A DNA stretch of 12,912 nucleotides from Pseudomonadota bacterium (GTDB lineage Bacteria; Pseudomonadota; Gammaproteobacteria; Burkholderiales; Burkholderiaceae_C): the NCBI GenBank assembly GCA_030918015.1, contig JAUPTP010000018.1, forward strand, positions 1 through 12,912, in the 5' to 3' direction. Below are positions 6,668-12,912 of the stretch, piece after piece. The notes under the pieces were generated by a model. That model was not told the origin of the DNA and did no database searches. It worked only from the letters and a program-made list of their open reading frames with translations. Within the stretch, counting starts at the first letter, position 1, and every line of letters begins with the position of its first letter. The position numbers and the translations under genes are program-made.

Positions 6668-7359
6668 CGGGCGGCTGGCGGCCCGGACCGGCCGGGGCGC
6701 TGGCCTCGCTGCTGGCCGTGCTGCTGGCTGGTTGCCAGTCGGTCATGCCGACGGTGGCCAAGGTCGACATGCCCGAGACGCCGGTGGTCCGTCCTGTTGT
6801 GATGCCGATGCAGATCGTCGCCAACGGCTCGATCTACCAGGCCAGCCAGTACCGGCCGCTGTTCGAGGATCACCGCGCGCGGCTGATCGGCGACACCATC
6901 ACGGTGCAGATCGTCGAAAAGGTGAGCGCCAGCTCCAACTCGACCAGCACGGTCGAGTAGAAGGGCGAACTCTCGGGCTCGGTCACCGCGCTGCCGCTGC
7001 TGTCGGCCAACTCCTTCGCGCGCGCGGGGGTCGGGGGCAGCAGCTCCAACACCTTCAGCGGCAAGGGCGGCACGCAGAACAGCAACAACTTCAGCGGCAC
7101 GATCACCGCGACGGTCGTCGAGGTGCTGTCCAACGGCCACCTGGTGATCGCCGGCGAGAAGCAGATCGGCGTCAACGACAGCGTGGACGTGCTGCGCTTC
7201 TCGGGCCAGATCGATCCGCGCGCGATCCAGCCGGGCAACCAGGTGGCGTCGGCACAGATCGCCAATGTGCGCGTCGAGCAGAAGGGCCGTGGCGGCCAGG
7301 CCGACGCACAGCAGATCGGCTGGCTGTCGCGCTTTTTCCTCAACCTGATGCCGATCTGA
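6664..7359 (+). pseudogene. flgH: Flagellar L-ring lipoprotein FlgH, interrupted by an in-frame TAG
   Basis: FlgH forms the outer-membrane L ring. The GTG start overlaps the flgG stop; there is no clear ribosome site, so coupling to flgG is likely. Residues 1-24 are a lipoprotein signal ending in the lipobox LAGC with Cys24. VANGSIYQASQYRPLFEDHR and GDTITVQIVEKVSASSNS then match FlgH. At codon 99 (6958-6960) the frame meets TAG. The same frame continues without a shift to TGA at 7357-7359 and encodes the rest of the family: SNTFSGKGG, NNFSGTITATVVEVLSNGHL, VIAGEKQIGVNDSVDVLRFS, and the tail QQIGWLSRFFLNLMPI. Total length would be 231 residues, normal for FlgH (232 in Salmonella). Unless the stop is suppressed or is a sequence error, only the first 98 residues are made and no L ring forms. 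An internal restart would lack the lipid anchor. Confidence 0.93.
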
Positions 7360-7390
7360 TGCCGTGCCCGGCGTCTCGGCGGAGCCTGCG

Positions 7391-8548
7391 ATGATCCGTT
7401 TTTCCTGGCTGCGGCGCTCGCCGCTCCTGCTGTTCGGCACGATCATGCTGATCGCGCTGCTGGCCGCCGGGGTCACCCCGGCGCTGGCCCAGACGGGCGG
7501 GGCGACGGCACGCATCAAGGAGGTGGCCTCGGTGCAGGGCGTGCGCCCGAACCAGCTCATCGGCTACGGCCTGGTGGTGGGCCTGGACGGCACCGGCGAC
7601 CAGACGACGCAGACCCCGTTCACCACGCAGAGCCTCAACGCGATGCTGCAGCAGCTCGGGGTCACGGTGCCGGCGGGCACCTCGATGCAGCTCAAGAACG
7701 TCGCCGCGGTGCTGGTGACCGCCACGCTGCCGCCCTTCGCCCAGCCGGGCCAGCTGCTCGACATCACCGTCTCCTCGCTGGGCAATGCCAAGAGCCTGCG
7801 CGGTGGCACCCTGGTGGCCACGCCGCTGCGCGGGGCCGACAACCAGATCTATGCGCTGGCCCAGGGCAACCTGATGGTGGGGGGGGCCGGCGCCTCGGCC
7901 GGGGGCTCGAAGGTTCAGGTCAACCACCTGCTGGCCGGGCGCATTCCTGGGGGCGCCACCGTCGAGCGCGGCGTGCTCAGTCCGCTCGCTCAGGGCGACA
8001 CGCTGCAGCTCGACCTGACGAGCAGCGACTACGCCACCGCGCGCGCGGTGGCCGGGGCGATCAACACCCGCTTCGGCGCGAACACGGCCCAGGCCCTGGA
8101 CGGGCGGGTCGTCAAGGTGCGCATGCCGGCCACGCCCGACGAGCGCGTCACCTTCATGGCCGAGGTCGAGAACCTGCCGGTCACCATGGCCGCGCCGGCG
8201 GCCAAGGTGGTGGTCAATGCGCGCACCGGCTCGGTGGTGATGAACCAGGCCGTCACGTTGGGGGCCTGTGCCGTCGCGCACGGCAACCTCTCGGTGACGA
8301 TCAGCTCGACGCCCCAGGTCAGCCAGCCCGCGCCGCTGTCGACCGGCGGGCAGACCGTCGTCACCGAGAAGACCGACATCAAGATGCAGCAGGACGGCGG
8401 GGCGCTGATCCAGCTGCCTGCAGGCACCAAGCTCACCGAGGTGGTCAAGGCCCTGAACTCGCTGGGCGCGACGCCTGCCGACCTGCTGACCATCCTGCAG
8501 GCGATCAAGGCGGCCGGGGCGCTTCAGGCCGAACTGGAGGTCATCTGA
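7391..8548 (+). CDS. flgI: Flagellar P-ring protein FlgI
   Basis: A 385-residue periplasmic protein (365 in Salmonella). Residues 1-34 are a signal peptide with Arg-rich start, hydrophobic core (LLLFGTIMLIALLAAG) and likely cleavage at ALA|QTGG. The mature protein has RIKEVASVQGVRPNQLIGYG then LVVGLDGTGDQT (41-72), the strongly conserved FlgI start, and NSLGATPADLLTILQAIKAA near the end. FlgI polymerises in peptidoglycan as the P ring, aided by FlgA. GGAG (7381-7384) 6 bases before ATG 7391 fixes this start over an upstream GTG at 7364. Only one cysteine (C293, in LGACAV) remains in the mature protein. The position of the second one in E. coli (AGCL) is Ala here. A run of eight G lies at 7879-7886. 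The flgH stop is 31 bases upstream. Confidence 0.97.
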   Translation: MIRFSWLRRSPLLLFGTIMLIALLAAGVTPALAQTGGATARIKEVASVQGVRPNQLIGYGLVVGLDGTGDQTTQTPFTTQSLNAMLQQLGVTVPAGTSMQLKNVAAVLVTATLPPFAQPGQLLDITVSSLGNAKSLRGGTLVATPLRGADNQIYALAQGNLMVGGAGASAGGSKVQVNHLLAGRIPGGATVERGVLSPLAQGDTLQLDLTSSDYATARAVAGAINTRFGANTAQALDGRVVKVRMPATPDERVTFMAEVENLPVTMAAPAAKVVVNARTGSVVMNQAVTLGACAVAHGNLSVTISSTPQVSQPAPLSTGGQTVVTEKTDIKMQQDGGALIQLPAGTKLTEVVKALNSLGATPADLLTILQAIKAAGALQAELEVI

Positions 8549-8549
8549 C

Positions 8550-9530
8550 ATGGTTGCACGCACTCCGGATGCCTCGTCGTCGCAGCAGCTCGCGGCGACC
8601 GGGGGCTCGCTGAACGCGCTGCGGCGCGCGGCCACCGAAGACCCGAAGGCCGCGATCCGCGAGGTGTCCAAGCAGTTCGAGGCGCTGTTCATGCAGGAGC
8701 TGATGAAGAGCATGCGCGCCACGACGATGTCGACGGGCCTGCTCGAGAACCAGGCCACCGGCATGGGGCGCGACATGCTCGACCAGCAGTACGCGGCGCA
8801 GATGTCGGGTCAGCCGGGCGGGCTGGCGGCGGCGATCGCGCGGCAGCTCGAGCGTCAGGCGGGGCTGCCCGCGGGCTCGGCGGGCCTGTCGGCCACCGCC
8901 GAACCCGGCGCGATGACGATGCTGCCGATGTCGACCTGGGCGATGAATGCGCTGGCCGGGCGCCGCATGTCGGCGGCGGCACCGGCCTCGACGAACGATG
9001 ACGAGACCGGCACCGGCCGCCTCGGCCGCGAGGCCGGCGCCAGCGCCCGGCAGTTCATCGCCCGGCATGCCCAGGCCGCACGGGCCGTGGCCGGTGCCAG
9101 CGGCATCCCGGCCGACTTCATGCTGGCCCAGGCTGCGCACGAGACCGGCTGGGGGCAGCGCGAGATCCGCGGCAGCGACGGCAGCAACTCGCACAACCTG
9201 TTCGGCATCAAGGCGGGCGCCGGCTGGACGGGGCCGACCGTGGCCGTCACCACCACCGAGGTCATCGACGGCACGCCGCGCAAGGTGCGAGCGAGTTTCC
9301 GCGCCTATGCCTCCTACGAGGAGAGCTTCCGCGACTATGCCCGGCTGATCGGCACCAGCCCGCGATACGCCGAGGCCATGCGCTCGACCGGCGACGCTGC
9401 AGCGTTTGCCGGCAGCCTGCAGCGCGCCGGCTACGCGACCGATCCGGACTATGCCGGCAAGCTGCGGCGTGTGATTGAGACGACCCGCAGGCTTCAGCGC
9501 GACCGCGGAGCTGCCGACATCACCTCATGA
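8550..9530 (+). CDS. flgJ: Rod cap protein and peptidoglycan hydrolase FlgJ
   Basis: A 326-residue two-domain FlgJ (316 in Salmonella). Residues about 30-105 are the rod-cap domain (AIREVSKQFEALFMQELMKS, then GMGRDMLDQQYAAQMS). A flexible linker at 106-160 leads to the C-terminal glucosaminidase-type domain at about 165-315. It has MLAQAAHETGWGQREI with the putative catalytic Glu198, then NSHNLFGIKAG, FRAYASYEESFRDYA and GYATDPDYAGKL. The first domain helps rod subunits assemble; the second cuts peptidoglycan so that the rod can pass. It is exported through the flagellar apparatus, so the absence of a Sec signal is expected. It starts one base after the flgI stop, and its GGAGG (8536-8540) lies inside flgI. 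The full enzyme domain sets it apart from lineages with the short, single-domain FlgJ. Confidence 0.96.
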   Translation: MVARTPDASSSQQLAATGGSLNALRRAATEDPKAAIREVSKQFEALFMQELMKSMRATTMSTGLLENQATGMGRDMLDQQYAAQMSGQPGGLAAAIARQLERQAGLPAGSAGLSATAEPGAMTMLPMSTWAMNALAGRRMSAAAPASTNDDETGTGRLGREAGASARQFIARHAQAARAVAGASGIPADFMLAQAAHETGWGQREIRGSDGSNSHNLFGIKAGAGWTGPTVAVTTTEVIDGTPRKVRASFRAYASYEESFRDYARLIGTSPRYAEAMRSTGDAAAFAGSLQRAGYATDPDYAGKLRRVIETTRRLQRDRGAADITS

Positions 9531-9651
9531 GTTCTTCCAGATCCAGTGCCGGCCTGTGGGGCCCGGACCGGCCGCCTCGTTCCTGACGCCGAGCAGGCTG
9601 CTGCCCGACGACCTGCAGGCCTCCCGATTCCCAGACTCCACCGAGACCGCC

Positions 9652-11331
9652 ATGAGCACGTCCATCCTGATGAACATGAGTGTGCAGGCGATGTTCGCCG
9701 CACAGGCCCAGCTCGCCACCACGGGCCACAACATCGTCAATGCCAGCGTCAAGGGCTATTCGCGTCAGGAGGTCAAGCTGAGCACGGTGGCGGGCCAGCA
9801 GACCTCGGGCGGCTACATCGGACGCGGCGTGTCGGTGCAGACGGTCGAGCGTTCGTACAACGCCTTCCTGTCCGGACAGGTGACGCAGACCCAGGCGCAG
9901 GCTGCCGCCGACAGCACCCGTCTCGGCCTGCTCGAGCAGCTCGAGAGTGCCTATGGTCTGGGCGAGGAAGGCCTGGGCCAGGCCACCGCCGATCTGTACG
10001 CCTCCTTCTCCGACCTGGCTGCGGCGCCGACGGACGAGTCGGTGCGCGAGGTGGTCCTGGGCAAGGCGCAGGAGCTGACCTCGCGCTTTCGTGCCACCGG
10101 GGACCAGATCGAGCAGCTGCACGACGCCACGCTCTCGGAGATCGAGGATCAGGTCTCGCTGGTCAACGGTCTGACCGCCAAGATCGCCAGCCTCAACAGC
10201 AAGCTCGCCGGCACCGCATCGGAGGCGAACCAGCCCAACGATCTGCTCGATCAGCGCGACCAGCTCATCAAGGAGCTGAGTCAGCACATCGAGGTCAGCC
10301 GTGTCGATACCCGTGGCGCCGATGGCAAGCTGGATGGCACCGTCAGCCTGTTCGCCGCCGGCGGGCAGGCGCTGGTGATGGGCAGCGATACCCGTGAGCT
10401 CAGCGTGAGCCTGTCCGACGGGTCGCCCCGCATGGCCCACCTGGAGATCGAGTCCAGCGGCACCACCCGGCCACTTGATTCGGACAGCATCACCGGGGGC
10501 AATCTCGGCGGATTGCTGCGGTTCCAGAACGAGGACCTGTCGGAGGCGCGCAACCAGCTCGGCGTGCTGGCCACGGTGCTGGCCGACACCATCAACACCC
10601 AGCACGCGCAGGGCACCGATCTGGACGGCAACGCCGGGGGCGATCTGCTGTCGGTCGGCGAGGCCAGCGTGCGTCCGGGTGACCGCAATGCGCGCGATGC
10701 ACTCGGTCAGCCGGCCACCTCGGTGCAGATCACGCGGGTCGCCGGGTCGGGGGCGGACCTGCATGCCAGCGATTACGAGCTGCGCACGGATCCGTCCGAT
10801 GCCTCGGCCTACCAGGTCACCCGGCTGTCGGACGGCAAGGTCTTCTCCGGCGTGGCCAGCGGCGCCACCCTGGACGGATTCCGCATCGATGTCAGCGGCT
10901 CGGCGATGGCCTCGGGGGATCGCTTCACGCTGCAGCCGGTCAGCCAGGCCGCCCAGAATGCCGGCGTGGCCATCGCCGACGGCCGCAAGATCGCGGCCGC
11001 TGGCAGTGCCTCGGCCGGATCAGGCAATGCCAACGCGCTGAAGCTGCAGTCGCTGGCCACCGCCAAGACCTTCGAGGGCCGCTCCTTCACCGATGCCCAT
11101 TCCCGCATGGTCGCTGACCTGGGGGTGAAGGTGCAGCGCGCCGAGTCGGACTCGACCGCATCGACGGCCGTTGCCGACCGGGTGACCGAGCAGATCAGTT
11201 CGGAGACCGGTGTCAACCTCGAGGAAGAGGCGGCCCGGCTGATCCAGTTCCAGCAGAACTACCAGGTGGCCGCCAAGGTGCTCAACACCACGCAGAAGAT
11301 CTTCGACACCATCTTGTCGATCATGAACTGA
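9652..11331 (+). CDS. flgK: Flagellar hook-filament junction protein 1, FlgK (HAP1)
   Basis: A 559-residue protein (553 in Salmonella). It starts MSTSILMNMSVQAMFAAQAQ followed by the axial motif LATTGHNIVNASVKGYSRQE (21-40). Heptad-like helical regions follow (GQVTQTQAQAAADSTRLGLL; EQLHDATLSEIEDQVSLVNG) and the conserved NDLLDQRDQLIKELSQ. The C-terminal helix SSETGVNLEEEAARLIQFQQ and NYQVAAKVLNTTQKIFDTIL is diagnostic for FlgK. It forms the first junction ring after FlgD leaves the hook tip. The ATG at 9652 is set by homology; an in-frame extension to 9475 would overlap flgJ and is unlike FlgK. The ribosome site is weak. The 121-base gap from flgJ is the longest in the rightward run and could hold a promoter, but I find no sigma-28 match in it. 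Confidence 0.96.
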   Translation: MSTSILMNMSVQAMFAAQAQLATTGHNIVNASVKGYSRQEVKLSTVAGQQTSGGYIGRGVSVQTVERSYNAFLSGQVTQTQAQAAADSTRLGLLEQLESAYGLGEEGLGQATADLYASFSDLAAAPTDESVREVVLGKAQELTSRFRATGDQIEQLHDATLSEIEDQVSLVNGLTAKIASLNSKLAGTASEANQPNDLLDQRDQLIKELSQHIEVSRVDTRGADGKLDGTVSLFAAGGQALVMGSDTRELSVSLSDGSPRMAHLEIESSGTTRPLDSDSITGGNLGGLLRFQNEDLSEARNQLGVLATVLADTINTQHAQGTDLDGNAGGDLLSVGEASVRPGDRNARDALGQPATSVQITRVAGSGADLHASDYELRTDPSDASAYQVTRLSDGKVFSGVASGATLDGFRIDVSGSAMASGDRFTLQPVSQAAQNAGVAIADGRKIAAAGSASAGSGNANALKLQSLATAKTFEGRSFTDAHSRMVADLGVKVQRAESDSTASTAVADRVTEQISSETGVNLEEEAARLIQFQQNYQVAAKVLNTTQKIFDTILSIMN

Positions 11332-11379
11332 GGCCGATCCCGAGATGCCTGTCGATAACGAACCGAGCGGAGCCTTGCC

Positions 11380-12612
11380 ATGACCTATCGCATCGCCTCG
11401 GCCCAGAGCCGCGATTCCAGCCTCCTTGCCCTGCAACGCCACGAAAAATCGGTGAGCGATGCCCGTGAGCGACTGATCAGCGGCCGCCGCGTCGAGAAGC
11501 CCAGCGACGATCCTGCAGCAGCGGCCCGCGGCGAGCGCGCCCGTGTCAATCAGACCCGCAGCGAAGGGCTGCTGCGTTCGATGGAGGCCAGTCGCACCGC
11601 GATGTCGCTGACCGAGTCGACGATGGGCAGCGCGATCGATGTGGTTCAGTCCGCGCGCGAGACCCTGATCTCGGCGGGCAACGGCGCCTACAGCGCCAGT
11701 GACCGTGCCACGCTGGCCAACAGCCTGAAGAACGCGCGCAGCGAGCTGCTGCGGCTGGCCAACACCACCGACACCGGGGACCATTTCATCTTTGGCGGTC
11801 AGGGCGCGGAGCGCACCGCCTTTGTCGACACCGCCGGCGGCGTGATCTATCAGGGCGTGGCCGAAGCGGCGCAAGCCTCGGAAGAGGAGGCGCTGCCGCT
11901 GTCGGTCGATGGTCAGGCCACCTGGATGGGTGCGCGCAGCGGCAACGGCGTCTTCGAGACCTCGGCGCGGGTCGTCAGCGGCAGCACCGCCTGGATCAGC
12001 GCCGGCAGCGTGAGCAACCCCTCGGCGCTGGAGCTCGGCGAGGGCGAGAGCTACGAGCTCACCTTCACCGACAGCTCGACCTACACCCTGAACCGCATCG
12101 CCGCCGATGGCAGCAGCTCGCCCTATCCGGATGCGGCCGGCAGCACGCGGGCCTATGTGTCGGGGCAGACCATCACGGCGCTGCCGGGCATGAGCTTCGC
12201 GGTGTCGGGCACGCCGCAGACCGGGGATGTCTTCACGGTCGAGCCCTCGACCGAAGACCTCAGTGTCTTCGACGCGCTCGACAAGATGATCTCGGTGCTG
12301 TCGGATGCCTCGTCCAACAGCGGCGCGCTGGAGCAGGTGCGCAACTCCGGTCTGCGCGATCTGGACCAGGTGCTCTCCAACCTGCAGACGGTGCGCTCGC
12401 GTGCGGGCGACACGCTCAACCGGCTGGATGGCTTCGAGTCGCGCACCGAGAGTCGCATCCTGGCCGACCAGGAGATCCGCTCCAAGTCCGAGGACCTGGA
12501 CCTGGCGTCTGCCATCTCCGACCTGAGCACGAAGGAGACGGTCTATCAGGCCGCCCTGAAGTCCTACGCGACCATCGGCAAGATGTCGCTGTTCGACTAC
12601 ATCGGGACCTGA
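11380..12612 (+). CDS. flgL: Flagellar hook-filament junction protein 3, FlgL (HAP3)
   Basis: A 410-residue protein, longer than Salmonella FlgL (317) by extra central domain sequence. The N-terminus MTYRIASAQSRDSSLLALQR and, further on, LISGRRVEKPSDDPAAAARG is the flagellin-like D0/D1 start with the typical PSDDP motif. DTGDHFIFGGQGAERTAF is the conserved FlgL centre. The C-terminal helices run from NLQTVRSRAGDTLNRLDGFE through EDLDLASAISDLSTKETVYQ to the end IGKMSLFDYIGT. FlgL forms the second junction ring, on which the filament is built, and is delivered by FlgN. GGAG (11369-11372) lies 7 bases before the ATG and 48 bases separate it from flgK. The additional central region (about residues 165-300) includes YELTFTDSSTYTLNRIAADG and is probably a surface domain. 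Confidence 0.96.
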   Translation: MTYRIASAQSRDSSLLALQRHEKSVSDARERLISGRRVEKPSDDPAAAARGERARVNQTRSEGLLRSMEASRTAMSLTESTMGSAIDVVQSARETLISAGNGAYSASDRATLANSLKNARSELLRLANTTDTGDHFIFGGQGAERTAFVDTAGGVIYQGVAEAAQASEEEALPLSVDGQATWMGARSGNGVFETSARVVSGSTAWISAGSVSNPSALELGEGESYELTFTDSSTYTLNRIAADGSSSPYPDAAGSTRAYVSGQTITALPGMSFAVSGTPQTGDVFTVEPSTEDLSVFDALDKMISVLSDASSNSGALEQVRNSGLRDLDQVLSNLQTVRSRAGDTLNRLDGFESRTESRILADQEIRSKSEDLDLASAISDLSTKETVYQAALKSYATIGKMSLFDYIGT

Positions 12613-12630
12613 TCGTGAGCGCACCGGCCT

Positions 12631-12643
12631 CCGGACATTCCGG
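12631..12643 (+). repeat. Short inverted repeat after flgL
   Basis: CCGGA-CAT-TCCGG is a perfect five-base inverted repeat with a 3-base loop, 18 bases after the flgL stop. It might form a weak hairpin at the end of the flagellar transcript. There is no following T-run, so I do not call it a terminator. Confidence 0.3.
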
Positions 12644-12675
12644 CTGATTCACCCCGACCCGCTGTCTTCTGCACC

Positions 12676-12912
12676 ATGCTGTTCCCGGATGCACCCATTC
12701 TCGGGCAGGTCGCGCTGAGCTATTGCCCGATCATCGACCGCCATCGCAACGTGATGGCCACCCGGCTGACCGTCTTTCCGCTGGGGCAGGCGGCACGCTG
12801 GCTGCCGGTCGGCGAGCTGATGCGCACCGTGGGCGAGGTCTGGCCCAAGGATGGTCCTCAGGTGGTGCTGTCGGTGCGCTGCGAGAGCCTGCTGGCGGAC
12901 CTGCTGATGGTC
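12676..12912 (+). CDS. Start of an unidentified protein, possibly degenerate EAL/HDOD type (3' end outside window)
   Basis: From ATG 12676 the frame stays open to the window edge, giving 79 residues: it begins MLFPDAPILGQVALSYCPII, then DRHRNVMATRLTVFPL and, later, VVLSVRCESLLADLLMV. There is no signal peptide. The pattern 'P-I-I-D-R-x-x-x-V-x-A-x-R-L' near the N-terminus recalls the 'R-Q-P-I-x-D-x-x-x-V-x-G-Y-E-L-L' start of EAL-domain proteins and of EAL-HDOD signalling proteins. The usual catalytic E-x-L triad is not present in the visible part. The family call is therefore a tentative inference. No good ribosome site is seen before the ATG, but the in-frame stop at 12616-12618 and the lack of another start codon after it support this one. 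It is 63 bases downstream of flgL and could be read from the same transcript. Confidence 0.45.
   Translation, partial: MLFPDAPILGQVALSYCPIIDRHRNVMATRLTVFPLGQAARWLPVGELMRTVGEVWPKDGPQVVLSVRCESLLADLLMV

Noticed and set aside
6680..6696. GGCCCGGACCGGCCG near the flgH start, repeated near 9559 after flgJ
   Set aside because: A 15-base match is near chance expectation for a GC-rich window of this size, and the flanks do not match.
9531..9651. Promoter search in the flgJ-flgK gap
   Set aside because: No TAAA/CCGATA pair or sigma-70 pair with proper spacing; only GC-rich sequence with short chance inverted repeats.
9520..10764. Long open frame antisense to flgK
   Set aside because: It is opposite a clearly conserved FlgK and has no family features; long antisense frames are expected at this base composition. 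The same applies to the long frames opposite flgE/F, flgG/H/I and flgL.
11351..11358. GTCGATAA resembling a sigma-28 -10 element before flgL
   Set aside because: No TAAA-like -35 element is present at the required distance upstream (11332-11335 reads GGCC).

Overview
The window is a high-GC stretch of bacterial chromosome carrying nearly a complete flagellar rod, hook and ring gene cluster. The dcd fragment at the left edge ends in the form I know from betaproteobacterial dCTP deaminases. The flagellar proteins and the gene order also fit a motile member of the Burkholderiales (Leptothrix/Sphaerotilus/Rubrivivax-like). That placement is from memory of protein families, not from a search.

Layout: (1) positions 1-231 hold the 3' end of dcd on the + strand. 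It converges on (2) a leftward group flgA-flgM-flgN (2065 down to 245). FlgA is the P-ring chaperone, FlgM the anti-sigma-28 factor and FlgN the chaperone for the hook-filament junction proteins. A good sigma-28 (FliA) promoter sits in front of flgM. (3) A 144-base divergent control region (2066-2209) separates this from (4) the rightward run flgB-C-D-E-F-G-H-I-J-K-L (2210-12612), with short gaps or start/stop overlaps throughout. (5) After flgL a new open frame begins at 12676 and runs off the edge.

The genes follow assembly order. FlgB, C, F and G build the rod, FlgJ caps and digests peptidoglycan ahead of it, FlgD caps the hook made of FlgE, and FlgH and FlgI form the L and P rings. FlgK and FlgL join hook to filament. 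FlgM holds sigma-28 inactive until the hook is finished and FlgM is exported. The order flgN-M-A / flgB-L is the same as in Salmonella.

The main anomaly is in flgH, the L-ring lipoprotein. An in-frame TAG at 6958-6960 cuts it after 98 of about 231 codons, while the reading frame on both sides is well conserved. All fifteen complete or partial genes ending in the window stop with TGA, so this TAG is the only in-frame amber codon seen. It may be a recent nonsense mutation, a sequence error or a suppressed stop. Smaller points are a hairpin shared by the dcd and flgN stop codons, a G8 run in flgI, loss of the second FlgI cysteine, and a possible small frame coupled to flgA. I found no mobile element, CRISPR array, RNA gene or clearly new system; apart from flgH this is an ordinary, well-conserved flagellar locus.
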